A DNA stretch of 64,000 bases from DAOUJH01 sp965248955 (GCA_965248955.1 OZ252212.1:868001-932000); one strand, 5' to 3'. Positions 26,501 through 35,356 are shown, counted from the first letter of the stretch. Program-made: numbers and translations. Notes: generated by a model not told the origin, from the sequence alone.

Positions 26501-27850
26501 ATGGCAACTCAGCAAACCTTTGAAGAAGCAGTAGCCGAATTCATTTCCCGCTCCAAGGACCTCATCGACACCGAGTCGGACGAGAATCTCCCCCCCTGGC
26601 CGCCGGCGCCCTACGACCAGGGCGGCCCTCCCTACGAGTTCTCCCAGCGGTTCACTCCGGATTTCATCAAGAAGTACGCCCTTACCATAGCCGACGACAA
26701 CCCCCTCTACGTCGATCCCGACTACGGCAAGCACACCAAGTACGGCTCTCAGCTTGCCCCGGGCCCCATCCTCGCGCTCGTACGGTACCCCTCGGTGCAC
26801 GGCGCCACCAGGCCGGGAGGCTACCCGCTTGCCAACTTCATCTCCGGCGCCGCCTGGGAGTTCTACAACGTCATCCATGCCGGCGCCAAGTTCCGCTCAT
26901 CCAAGGAGACCAAGGAGATCTTCGAAAAGCCCGGCTCCAGGGGCAACCTCGTCTTCATGATTTCCAACAACCACTACTGGGACTTCCATGGAGACCTCAT
27001 CGCCAAGTGCTACGGCACGCAGATATACGTCCCCATGCCCAGCATGGGCACCGGGCGCGTAATGTCCGCCGACCGCGTCGGTGAGCACATGCTCTACGAG
27101 CGCAAAGCCACCAGCTACTCCAACGAAGACATTGAGAAAACACTTCACGACGTGGCCAGCATGAAGCGTCGCGGCGCAGATACCCTCTACTGGGAAGACG
27201 TCAATGAGGGCGAGAGCATTGGCCCCATGGTGCTGCCCCCCTGGACCCTCCTCGACCAGGTGGTTTATCACTCGGTGGCTTGGGCCACCATCTCCGGCCA
27301 GGACAACTCCGGCGACGTCCTCGCCTTTGAGCCTATGTACCACCGTCTGCGCCAGGGCTCCATCTTCGGCTCCATCACCCATCCCCTGATGCGGTGGCCA
27401 TGGACAATGAACACCGAGCACGAGGATGCCTTGCTCGCCGTGTTCCGCGGCCAGCCAGGCCCTTTCGACTTCGGTGTACAGCGTTCCCAGATACCGCAGA
27501 GGATGTTCACCGACTGGATGGGCGACGATGGGTTCATCCGCCGGCTCCAGATGGCGTTCCGCAAGCCCGTCTACTACTCCGACACTACCATCTACACCGG
27601 CGAAGTGGTCACGAAGTTCAAGGAGGTGCAGGAGGGCAACGATGCCCCCGGTACCGTGCCAGGCAAGAAGCAGTACTACGCCGTCGGTATCAAGTACCAG
27701 GGCCTCAACCAGGTCGGCGAGGCCCAGGTCATCGGCACCGGCACTGTGTATCTGCCCTCTCGCGAAGCGGGCCCCGTGGATCTGCCCATCCCCCATCCGG
27801 AGCGGCCTCCCTTCGTGCCCTACGAGACCTTCTACCGCGACTGGTACTAG
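26501..27850 (+). CDS. Two-domain MaoC/FAS1-like dehydratase, paralogue 1
   Basis: The 449-residue protein joins two hotdog modules. The N-terminal one has YALTIADDNPLYVDPDYGK and a following GPILALVRYP helix. The C-terminal one has YTGEVVTKFKEVQEG, YQGLNQVGEAQ and a closing GTGTVYLPSRE block. A fixed N-terminal leader, TQQTFEEAVAEFISRSKD, is shared with the paralogues at 36.8 and 38.9 kb. AGAGGAGG precedes the ATG. The family is annotated as acyl dehydratase and probably hydrates or dehydrates an acyl-CoA. No substrate is known. A strong terminator follows. Confidence 0.82.
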   Translation: MATQQTFEEAVAEFISRSKDLIDTESDENLPPWPPAPYDQGGPPYEFSQRFTPDFIKKYALTIADDNPLYVDPDYGKHTKYGSQLAPGPILALVRYPSVHGATRPGGYPLANFISGAAWEFYNVIHAGAKFRSSKETKEIFEKPGSRGNLVFMISNNHYWDFHGDLIAKCYGTQIYVPMPSMGTGRVMSADRVGEHMLYERKATSYSNEDIEKTLHDVASMKRRGADTLYWEDVNEGESIGPMVLPPWTLLDQVVYHSVAWATISGQDNSGDVLAFEPMYHRLRQGSIFGSITHPLMRWPWTMNTEHEDALLAVFRGQPGPFDFGVQRSQIPQRMFTDWMGDDGFIRRLQMAFRKPVYYSDTTIYTGEVVTKFKEVQEGNDAPGTVPGKKQYYAVGIKYQGLNQVGEAQVIGTGTVYLPSREAGPVDLPIPHPERPPFVPYETFYRDWY

Positions 27851-27871
27851 GGACGCTTAGAAACACCAAGT

Positions 27872-27905
27872 AGAGAGGAGCGCCCTGGGCTGGGCGCTCC
27901 TCTCT
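27872..27905. terminator. Strong bidirectional intrinsic terminator
   Basis: A perfect 14-bp stem (27872-27885 with 27892-27905), a 6-nt loop and a T-rich tail lie between the convergent MaoC-like and MFS genes, so it can end both transcripts. Confidence 0.85.
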
Positions 27906-27950
27906 TTACTCGAACCAGGCCGCCCTAGCCTTTCCCATCAATCGTCCCTC

Positions 27951-29180
27951 TCACTTCGCCCACCACAGCCTTCTCAGCCAGACCGCTATCAACAGCGTCG
28001 CCGCCACCCCCACTATCACATTGAACGCCATAGCAATGGGAGCGCCCAGCGTCCCTGAGATCGCCCCCGCCACCAGCAGACCCATGGGCAGACCGTATAC
28101 CGCCAGCGACCTTGCCCCCATCACCCGTCCCCGCATCTCCTCGGAGGTCACCCTGATCAGCAGAGTGGCCATGGTCACCATGGTGAACGATTGAAATACG
28201 CCGACCACGAACAGCACCGCCATGGACGGGCCAACCCACGTAGAGTAGGCAAAGAGAAGAAACACGCAGTGCCAGGCAATGGAAGCCACCACAATGAACC
28301 GCCCGCCGCGCTGCAGCCAGGTCACGCCCGCCACTCCTATCGAACCGACGAACGCCCCCGCAAACAGCGAAGACATCAGCCTGCCCAGGCCGTCCGGCCC
28401 GATCTCCAGCACCTCATGCGCGAACACGGGGAGCAGCACGTCCTTCACGGAAAGCGCCGTGTAGTTGACCAGGAACGCCATGAGCAGAATGGCCAGCACC
28501 ACCTCGCTGCGGCGTATGTAGCCTCCCGCCTCCATGAGATTGCGCCACACGGATGTCTTGACCGCCGAGCGGTCCCGCTGCGGCAGCCTCAACATGTACC
28601 CCGCCGCCGCCGAGCCTAGATACGCAACCACCACCGGCACGTATGCTGGGGCTATGCCGTACCACTTCAATATAATCCCCCCGGCAAACGGCCCTATCAT
28701 GTGCATGATGTCCGTCGCCGACCTGGTCAAGCCAATGGCGTTGGCATACAGACGTGGTTCCACAACGTCCGCCGTCAACACCTCCCGCATCACGTTGCTG
28801 AACGTACGCGCCAGCCCGGAGATGGTCGACAGCACGAAGAGGTGCCAGACCTGCACCGGCCCTGCAGCGGCTAGAAAGAGGATGGCCGCCGCCATCCCCG
28901 CCGACATCAGGCGGCCTCCCACCAGCAACAGCCGTCTGTCGTACCTGTCCATCATCACGCCGTAGAGCGGCGCTATCAGGGTGCCCAGGAACCTCAGTGC
29001 GGCGAATACGCCCAGCAGAAACGGCTGTCCCGTCTCCACCAGGATGACCCACGCCAGCACAACCACCTCTATCTGGTCTCCCACGCGCGTCAATGACTCC
29101 GCCGTAAGGAAGAAACGGAAGTTGCGCTGCTTGAAAGAGCTTAGTAGTAGAGAGCCTGCCATTGTGGGTTTCCGCATCAT
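27951..29180 (-). CDS. MFS transporter (EntS/MFS_3-like)
   Basis: This 409-residue, 12-helix MFS protein has SFKQRNFRFFLTAESLTRVG at the start and the first-half loop MMDRYDRRLLLVG, as in small-molecule exporters. The start codons ATGATG lie inside a sequence repeated at 30367 (CATCATATCAGAGGCGGCAACG), showing that the upstream region was duplicated. It is convergent with MaoC paralogue 1 across the terminator. Substrate unknown. Confidence 0.9.
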   Translation of the reverse strand: MMRKPTMAGSLLLSSFKQRNFRFFLTAESLTRVGDQIEVVVLAWVILVETGQPFLLGVFAALRFLGTLIAPLYGVMMDRYDRRLLLVGGRLMSAGMAAAILFLAAAGPVQVWHLFVLSTISGLARTFSNVMREVLTADVVEPRLYANAIGLTRSATDIMHMIGPFAGGIILKWYGIAPAYVPVVVAYLGSAAAGYMLRLPQRDRSAVKTSVWRNLMEAGGYIRRSEVVLAILLMAFLVNYTALSVKDVLLPVFAHEVLEIGPDGLGRLMSSLFAGAFVGSIGVAGVTWLQRGGRFIVVASIAWHCVFLLFAYSTWVGPSMAVLFVVGVFQSFTMVTMATLLIRVTSEEMRGRVMGARSLAVYGLPMGLLVAGAISGTLGAPIAMAFNVIVGVAATLLIAVWLRRLWWAK

Positions 29181-29329
29181 ATCAGAGGCGGCAACGCGTT
29201 ACCCTCTCACCCACAACCGTCATACCCGCGTGCCCACAACTGTCTTACCCGCGAAGCCTGCCCCGCACTTGATGCGGGGGCGGGTATCCACATATTCCCC
29301 CGTCTGCCCACCTGCCCGCTTGCCCGCAG

Positions 29330-29435
29330 CTACAGCCTGCGCAGCCTGGCCGAAAGCAGCGTCACCCCGGCCGCCAGCACCAAAAGCCCCAGTCCGCTGA
29401 ACGACAGGGCAAACCCCACGCTGACCAGGGACGCC
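29330..29435 (-). pseudogene. MFS transporter remnant, last 34 codons only
   Basis: These 106 bp align without gaps to the last 106 bp of the MFS gene at 30464-31750, with about 90 percent identity by eye and the same stop codon. They encode a C-terminal helix with SVGFALSFSGL and the ending SARLRRL. The match stops sharply at 29435. The rest of the gene is missing, and the DUF4389 gene begins its 3' end 22 bp away. This is a truncated duplicate, not a functional gene. Confidence 0.8.
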
Positions 29436-29456
29436 ACTATCGCTCTCGGTATTTCC

Positions 29457-30155
29457 CTATGCGGCGAGCCGGAACGGCGGGTATCTATCAGTGGTAAGCA
29501 TGAAGGCATAGCAATAGACTCTATAGAACCAACGAATCGTCCCTTCGACGAATGTGAACAGTCCCCTTGGATACCGGCCGGCAATCAGGATTGCAAACCA
29601 GGCGATGATAGTCACAATCACTACTGCATTCCCGAGTATGATCAGGACGATCAGGTGCGGAATCACCAGAAGCCACTTGAAGATGGGCAGGTACCTGTTC
29701 AGGTCGCGTTTCACGTCCGGGTAGTCAATCTGGAGGCTGACGGCCTGCTCTTCGTCCAGGGACGGATACTCATCTCGCAGCAGCAGCAGGTAAGCGTAGA
29801 CCCTGGCGGTGAAGCGATTCAATTCCAGGTAAGTTTCAAACAACCAGAGGGGATACTTCTGACGGAACACGAGCATTAGGAGCGGGGCAAACCAGAACGC
29901 TGCCGCGAGAGCAAGAAGCGGTCCCCACGAAATTTCCGACTGGCCTAAGTCATAAATGGATGGGTCAAAAATGCTGACGTCCCCGCTGATCAACTCCACG
30001 AGCAGGAAGATTGGAACCGCCAGAAAGAGCCGCACCAGTACCGTGAATCTGTTGCTGGACTCGGGGTAGTTGATAGAAAACCGGACAGGATAGCTGCCCT
30101 CTCTCAACGCGGCATTTGGACCGGCTTTGTCTCCCTGCACCTCGGTCTTGTCCAT
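29457..30155 (-). CDS. DUF4389 membrane protein
   Basis: The 232-residue protein matches the DUF4389 pattern. A short polar N-terminus is followed by YPVRFSINYPESSNRFTVL and a helix at about 40-58. A second pair of helices lies around 80-115. Then come a second copy of the amphipathic unit near DRYPPF and the motif GRYPRGLFTFVEGTIRWF near the end. Function is unknown; members are often found in Actinobacteria and Chloroflexota. It lies between duplicated MFS-derived segments, suggesting it was inserted into a tandem MFS array. Confidence 0.8.
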   Translation of the reverse strand: MDKTEVQGDKAGPNAALREGSYPVRFSINYPESSNRFTVLVRLFLAVPIFLLVELISGDVSIFDPSIYDLGQSEISWGPLLALAAAFWFAPLLMLVFRQKYPLWLFETYLELNRFTARVYAYLLLLRDEYPSLDEEQAVSLQIDYPDVKRDLNRYLPIFKWLLVIPHLIVLIILGNAVVIVTIIAWFAILIAGRYPRGLFTFVEGTIRWFYRVYCYAFMLTTDRYPPFRLAA

Positions 30156-30463
30156 GCACGTAGTCTAATCCGCAGGTTGGGATTTGACCACTACCCAGCC
30201 AGTCCGAGCAGAACAATTGCGTACTACTCAGAATCAGCTTTGACGTAACCTTCCCCTGCCATGTGGGGTTTCAGCTGGACGCCTCCGCTGCACCCCTAAC
30301 CGCTCACCCTAAGTCTTGCCCCCTGTTCGCCCTGAGCTTGCCCGCAGTGAGCTTGTCGAACTGTCGAAGGGCCATCGCATCATATCAGAGGCGGCAACGG
30401 GGCGGGCCGCACATCCCCGCATCGAGTGTGGGGCAGACTCTGAGCTTGTCGAAGGACGGATAG
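30156..30463. other. Repeat-filled intergenic region
   Basis: No gene is visible. The right part carries the dispersed motif GAGCTTGTCGAA (30350 and 30444 regions) and, at 30367-30390, a copy of the sequence that elsewhere covers the start of the MFS gene at 29180. A reading frame from that copied start ends after 24 codons, so a downstream MFS gene has been lost here. Confidence 0.55.
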
Positions 30464-31750
30464 CTACAGCCTGCGCAGCCTGCCCGAAAGTAGCGTTAAC
30501 CCTGCCGCCAGCGCCACAAGCGCCAGTCCGCTGAACGACAGGGCAAACCCCACACTGACCAGGGACGCCAGAGCGCCAATCTGCATGTGACCAATGGGGG
30601 AGGTGCCTATGGCCAGCACCCAGGAGCCCATGGCGCGTCCTCTCAGTTCGTTGGGAACGTTCAACTGCATCAGCGTCTGTGAGAGCACGTCCGTAAGCGC
30701 CGTCATGGCGCTGACCACGGTCAGCAATACCATCGCCAGCACCAGCGTATTGGACATGCCAAGCAGCACCAGCGCCACCCCGAATACGTGGACGACGACC
30801 AGGAACAGCAGCCCTTTCCTCCGCACGTCGCCCATGGAGGCGAGCACTATCACTCCCAGTATGCCCCCCGCCGACTGTATCCCGTTCATAATTCCCAGGC
30901 CCTCCGCTCCCACGTTCAGCACGTCCCGTGCCAGGCTGGGCAGTATTGTCATGTGGGAGAATCCCAGCATCTCCACCGCGCCGGTGAAGAGCACAAGCTG
31001 AAGCAGTACCCGGTTGTGGCGCACCTCTATGAGGAACCCCTTCAGATTCGCCGGCACCGACTCTCGCACCAGCGGCGCAGCCTGCCCCGCCGACCCGACT
31101 AGAAGCATCACCAGGCCGCTCAACACCTGTCCAACGCCTATTGCAAAGAAGGCCGGTTCCAACCCAACACGCCCAATGATCACGCCGGTCAGCACGCCGC
31201 CCACCAGCCCACCCGCCCTGGAGACCAGCACAACCGCGGCCAGACCGTGCATCGCTAGTGACGGCCCCACAATGTCGTAGGTAAAGCTCTGCCTTGCCGT
31301 ATGAGCAAAGGGAATCATGATCCCGGATAGCAGCACCAGAACCAGCACGTGCCATATCTCCAACCAGCCCGCCACAAGCAGCAATGCAATTGCTAGGTTA
31401 GGCAAGGCCACTACGGCATTGATGAATGGCATGAACAGGCGCCGGTCCACCATGTCCACCACCGCGCCGGCAAAGATGCCCAGCACAAACTGAGGCGCCC
31501 TTCTCAGACCCATCGCCACGCCTACCATGAACGGCGAATCGGTCACCTCCAGAACTATCCAGCCCACGGCCACGTTCTCTCCCAGCATGCTGAATGAGCT
31601 GAACAGCGAACTCAGCCCCAGGATGCGGAAGTCCCTATATTGAAAGACGCGCAGAACCGCCAGACGGCGTCTTCCTTTGCTTGGTTCAATCACGATGAGT
31701 TCAGGGTAGCAGTAGTACGGACATACCAACAAGCTGGCATACACCGTCAT
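30464..31750 (-). CDS. MFS transporter (EntS/MFS_3-like)
   Basis: This MFS protein is 428 residues from ATG 31750, but a GTG at 31693 (before IEPSKGRRR) may be the true start, since the first 19 residues look atypical. The body has VFQYRDFRILGLSSLFSSFS, a GWIVLEVTDSPFMVG first-helix region and the loop DMVDRRLFMPF, typical of exporters. IS30 copy 2 is inserted 17 bp upstream of the ATG in the same direction, probably separating the gene from its promoter. Substrate unknown. Confidence 0.88.
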   Translation of the reverse strand: MTVYASLLVCPYYCYPELIVIEPSKGRRRLAVLRVFQYRDFRILGLSSLFSSFSMLGENVAVGWIVLEVTDSPFMVGVAMGLRRAPQFVLGIFAGAVVDMVDRRLFMPFINAVVALPNLAIALLLVAGWLEIWHVLVLVLLSGIMIPFAHTARQSFTYDIVGPSLAMHGLAAVVLVSRAGGLVGGVLTGVIIGRVGLEPAFFAIGVGQVLSGLVMLLVGSAGQAAPLVRESVPANLKGFLIEVRHNRVLLQLVLFTGAVEMLGFSHMTILPSLARDVLNVGAEGLGIMNGIQSAGGILGVIVLASMGDVRRKGLLFLVVVHVFGVALVLLGMSNTLVLAMVLLTVVSAMTALTDVLSQTLMQLNVPNELRGRAMGSWVLAIGTSPIGHMQIGALASLVSVGFALSFSGLALVALAAGLTLLSGRLRRL

Positions 31751-32757
31751 ACCCGCGAAGGGGTACCGGTGGATTCACATTTCAAGTGCAACACTCTATC
31801 CAAAAATATCTCTGCCGGAGTCCTATAATCGAGACACTTGCGGGGGGTATTATTGTAGGCCTGAATCATTTGCGTAAACCGTTTTTGAGGCAACGCTGCC
31901 AAGTCCGTTTTGCGGGGCAGGGTCCGCCGCAGCCGACCGATGGCGTTCTCTACCCCACCCTTCTGCCAGGGAGAGTAAGTATCGCAGAAAAAGGTCTCTA
32001 TACCCAGATCGTGGAGTTGGTAATGGAGTGCGAACTCGGTCCCGTTGTCGAAGGTGACCGTCCGTCGCCATTCGGGGGGAAACTGACCCAACACTTGGGA
32101 CATGGCGGAGGCGATGGGGACGGATGCCTTGCCAGGGGGTCTCAGGGCTATGAGGATGCGGGAGTGGCGTTCGTGCATGGTAAGCACGGCATGGCCATAG
32201 GCCCTGAACAGCATTAGGTCGGCCTCCCAGTGACCAGGAGTGCGGCGGTCAGCAGCGCTCTGCGGGCGCTCGGTGATGGGACGACGCTTAGCCATGAAGG
32301 AAGCAGCGCTGCCGCCTTTGTGGCCTCTCCAACCACGCTTGGACTTAGCTCGGGGCAGGTAGTGGCGCCAGCTGTAGTCCTTCTTACGAGCAATCTGGCC
32401 GTAGATGAACCTATATATGCTCTCGTGGGAGATGACTGTATCCCCTGACTCCATGGCCATCCGTCCCGCCACCTGCTCCGGTGACCAGCCCTGCTTGAGT
32501 CCAGAGAGCACCTTATCCCGCAGCGCCTCATCTCGCTCCAGTCGAGAACCACGCCAACGCCGGGCATGGGCTTGCTGGTCCGCATACCTGGGCTGGTACC
32601 CCTGGGTCTTTGAACCATTGCGCTTCAGCTCCCGAGCAACTGTCGATGGCGAGCGATCCAGACTTGCCGCGATTTGGCTGACCGAGTATCCCGAGGCTTG
32701 TAGTCGGGCAATTTCACACCTCTCTTCAATGGTGACATGTCCATATCTTTTTCCCAT
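31747..32757 (-). CDS. IS30-family transposase, copy 2
   Basis: The first 331 residues are the same as copy 1, with the helix-turn-helix and the DDE core. The frame again leaves the element, reading through the left terminus. It ends in flanking DNA after the tail GTPSRV, giving 336 residues. The stop TGA overlaps the ATG of the downstream MFS gene (31747-31750), an accidental start-stop overlap that could couple their translation. Confidence 0.93.
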   Translation of the reverse strand: MGKRYGHVTIEERCEIARLQASGYSVSQIAASLDRSPSTVARELKRNGSKTQGYQPRYADQQAHARRWRGSRLERDEALRDKVLSGLKQGWSPEQVAGRMAMESGDTVISHESIYRFIYGQIARKKDYSWRHYLPRAKSKRGWRGHKGGSAASFMAKRRPITERPQSAADRRTPGHWEADLMLFRAYGHAVLTMHERHSRILIALRPPGKASVPIASAMSQVLGQFPPEWRRTVTFDNGTEFALHYQLHDLGIETFFCDTYSPWQKGGVENAIGRLRRTLPRKTDLAALPQKRFTQMIQAYNNTPRKCLDYRTPAEIFLDRVLHLKCESTGTPSRV

Positions 32758-32801
32758 GACAACACCTTAACCAAGTGTTGCACTTCGTTTGTGAGTTTAG
32801 G
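31768..32801 (-). mobile_element. IS30-family insertion sequence, copy 2 (1034 bp)
   Basis: This copy appears identical to copy 1 (offset 12265 bp). It is flanked by ACC on both sides (31765-31767 and 32802-32804), a 3-bp target duplication. Its left flank contains CGTCATACCCGCGAAG, half of a dispersed palindromic repeat. Its right flank runs straight into a 205-bp nested palindrome. The different target duplications show that the two copies inserted independently. Confidence 0.9.
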
Positions 32802-32804
32802 ACC

Positions 32805-33009
32805 TTTGCATAACTCCGGTATCGTCCGCAGAAAGGCACGCCAACTGTCATTCTGAACGGAGCGGAGCGAAGTGAAGAATCCAAAGCCCCTACCCACAAA
32901 GCTACGCTGCATTTAATAAGCCGCCTTGGATTCTTCGCTTAGTTTACCCTGAGCGCAGCCGAAGGGCTCAGAATGACACAGGTATGGACGTGATCACAAG
33001 TTATGCAAA
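32805..33009. repeat. 205-bp nested palindromic element
   Basis: Three nested pairs of perfect 11-bp inverted repeats are present: 32805-32815 with 32999-33009 (TTTGCATAACT), 32846-32856 with 32968-32978 (TGTCATTCTGA), and 32874-32884 with 32926-32936 (GAAGAATCCAA). The whole could fold into a long hairpin. The middle contains the dispersed GTCATTCTGA and CCCTGAGCGCAGCCGAAGG repeats. No gene is present in 32802-33168. Confidence 0.75.
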
Positions 33010-33168
33010 TGTCTCCGAAGGCGGGTATCCAGGGGCGGCGCGGAATGGGGCATACAGGCATGACAGAAAGCCAATTTGTTCCACTTTGCACAAATTCGGA
33101 GTATAGTAGCTTGAACTACACCTCCCTCTCCATGAGTGGAGGTGCATTCTTGTGGATACCCTCACTCC

Positions 33169-34023
33169 ATGAACGTTTCTATACTTCTTGCCCTGGGCGC
33201 AATGATGGCCGGCACCCTCTCCGACCTTATCTACCGTGTCGTCCAGCGCAAGGGCATCGATCCACCCACCTTCGTCTTCTACCAATCGGCCACCTTCACC
33301 TTCACCATCTGGGCCATCGCCATAGCCACCGGCCAGGTCTCCGACATCCTGCCCTCTACCTGGCTGTTCGGGTTGCCCATTGGACTGCTGAGCTACATAG
33401 GCATCCTTCTGTTCGTCACCAGCATGAGAGAGGGCCGCGCCAGCGTGAACGCCCCCATATTCCGCCTCAGCTTTGTCATCACCTCCGTGGCGGCCATCTT
33501 CATTCTGCACGAACCCCTCAATCTGCCCAAGCTCCTTGGCATACTTCTGGCCGTGGCGGGCGTCCTCTCCCTTGCAGACCTTGCCGCCCTCAGGTCTGGC
33601 CGTGGCGCCAGCCCACGCTCCATGCTCTTCCTCCTCGCCGCCACCCTCGCTTTCGGCATCGCCGGCGTACTGAACAAAGAGGCCACCAACCAGGGCAGCA
33701 CAACCATACCGCTGGTCATCGTCTCCACCATCACCTTCAACGGCTCCTCCCTCCTACGCATGCTGCTCAGCCGGAAACTCCGGCCCAACACGGTCACTAT
33801 ACGCATCGCCCCCTTTGTCGGCCTTCTCCAGCTTGCCTGGACGGTTCTGCTCATCGAGTCGCTTCAAACCGGCGATGCCTCCATCAGTTTCCCCATCGTC
33901 CAGCTCAGCTTTGTGCTTACCGCCATCCTGGCTGTGGTCTTCCTCAGAGAACGGGTGAGCAAGGGCTTGGTAACCGGCCTCTCAGCGTCTACACTGGCTG
34001 TACTCTCCTTCGCTTTTGCCTGA
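33169..34023 (+). CDS. EamA/DMT family transporter
   Basis: From ATG 33169 the product is 284 residues with about ten membrane helices in two EamA repeats. It starts MNVSILLALGAMMAGTLSD, and the second repeat includes GIAGVLNKEATNQG. The DMT superfamily exports or imports small metabolites. The end is one base from the next ATG, so it is coupled to the downstream MFS gene. Substrate unknown; the in-frame ATG at 33136 would add a polar leader. Confidence 0.85.
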   Translation: MNVSILLALGAMMAGTLSDLIYRVVQRKGIDPPTFVFYQSATFTFTIWAIAIATGQVSDILPSTWLFGLPIGLLSYIGILLFVTSMREGRASVNAPIFRLSFVITSVAAIFILHEPLNLPKLLGILLAVAGVLSLADLAALRSGRGASPRSMLFLLAATLAFGIAGVLNKEATNQGSTTIPLVIVSTITFNGSSLLRMLLSRKLRPNTVTIRIAPFVGLLQLAWTVLLIESLQTGDASISFPIVQLSFVLTAILAVVFLRERVSKGLVTGLSASTLAVLSFAFA

Positions 34024-34024
34024 T

Positions 34025-35356
34025 ATGAACGGAGCCATGACAACCGCACCCGCCAAGCCGCCTGGGCCGTTCAGCGTCCTGTTCAACAGGAACTTTCGCC
34101 TTCTCTGGATAGCTGGACTGTTTCGCTTCCATGCGCGCTGGATGGAACTGATGGTCCTTGGCTGGATCATCCTAGAAGTCACCAACTCCCCCTTCCTTGT
34201 CGGCACCATTGGCTTCTTCCGTATGGCGGCCATGCCCATCCTGGGACTGCCCGCCGGCATCATGGCCGACCGTCTCAACCGCAAACTCATCATTGTACTG
34301 ACGGAAGGCATCAACGCCGTCTTCTCCGTACTCCTCTTCATCCTTGTGTCCAGCGGTTCCATCCAGTTCTGGCAGATCGCCGTGCTCACCCTGGCCATGG
34401 GCACCTCCTTTGTCGGCTCCTTCCCATCGCGCACCTCCATAGTGCAGGACCTTGTCGGCTCCAATAGGCTGACCAACGCTATGTCGCTGGACATGTCGGC
34501 CATGACCGCCAGCAAAATGCTTGGCCCCATTCTTGCCGGTCTGCTGCTCACCTTTGTCGGCACTGCGGGGGCCACGTTTACGCTTGCCGCCCTATATACC
34601 ATAGGATTTCTTCTCCTCATTCCGGTACGTGTGCCGCAGCGCGCCGTCACCATGCAGAGAGAGCCCGTTAAGCAACTCCTCTCCGAGGGTGTGCGGTTCG
34701 TGGTCAAAAGCCCGGTGCTCCTCGCCGCCATACTCGTTACCATCACCGCCAACATGTTCATCTTCCCCTTCATGGTGATGATCCCGGTCTTTGCCCGCGA
34801 CGTTCTCCAGGTCAACGAGACCCTGATGGGTGTGCTCGCCGCCGCCGACGGCCTCGGCGCACTGATCGGGGCTCTGTTTTTGGCCTCTCGGCGCAGCATC
34901 AGGGGCCCGGGGATGATCTACGCCTTCGGCACCGCCGTGGCCGCCGTGGCCGTCCTCTCATTTGCCCAGTCGACCAGCTATGCCTTGTCGCTCGGTCTGC
35001 TGCTGGCCTCCGGGCTCTCCTTCGCCGGATTCACCGTCATGCAGCCGGTGCTCATGATGCTCGGCGCTCCACCGGAGATGAGGGGACGCTCCATGGGAGT
35101 GAACATGGTCGCCGTCGGCGCTGCCCCCGTCGGCTTTCTCCTCACCGGCGCAATGTCGCAAGCCTGGGGCGCTCCCACCGCTGTCACCATCAACTGCATC
35201 GCCGGGCTGATATGCATGCTTGGCATCATCGCTTTCTTCCCCTCCGTGCGACGCAGGACCACCTTCCCCGAGCAGGAGGAGATCACGCTCGCCCCCACCG
35301 GTGTAAGGACACCGCCCGCGCCGGGCGCCGGGAAGCAGGCCAATCCTTCCTCATAG
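34025..35356 (+). CDS. MFS transporter (EntS/MFS_3-like)
   Basis: This roughly 443-residue, 12-helix MFS protein has FSVLFNRNFRLLWIAGLF and the first-half loop IMADRLNRKLIIVL. The start is uncertain among TTG 34016, ATG 34025 and ATG 34037; ATG 34025 is chosen because it directly follows the DMT stop codon. The hydrophilic C-terminal tail (about residues 415-443) is longer than in the other MFS proteins here. It is a probable exporter of unknown substrate, co-transcribed with the DMT gene. Confidence 0.88.
   Translation: MNGAMTTAPAKPPGPFSVLFNRNFRLLWIAGLFRFHARWMELMVLGWIILEVTNSPFLVGTIGFFRMAAMPILGLPAGIMADRLNRKLIIVLTEGINAVFSVLLFILVSSGSIQFWQIAVLTLAMGTSFVGSFPSRTSIVQDLVGSNRLTNAMSLDMSAMTASKMLGPILAGLLLTFVGTAGATFTLAALYTIGFLLLIPVRVPQRAVTMQREPVKQLLSEGVRFVVKSPVLLAAILVTITANMFIFPFMVMIPVFARDVLQVNETLMGVLAAADGLGALIGALFLASRRSIRGPGMIYAFGTAVAAVAVLSFAQSTSYALSLGLLLASGLSFAGFTVMQPVLMMLGAPPEMRGRSMGVNMVAVGAAPVGFLLTGAMSQAWGAPTAVTINCIAGLICMLGIIAFFPSVRRRTTFPEQEEITLAPTGVRTPPAPGAGKQANPSS

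Noticed and set aside
19503..32801. Composite transposon formed by the two IS30 copies
   Set aside because: The copies carry different 3-bp target duplications (GAA and ACC), one around each copy, so they inserted separately. The DNA between them looks like ordinary chromosomal genes.
33003..34028. Long plus-strand ORF of 341 residues
   Set aside because: It is rich in His, Pro and Arg, out of frame with the clear DMT transporter at 33169-34023, and starts in repeat DNA, so it is a shadow.
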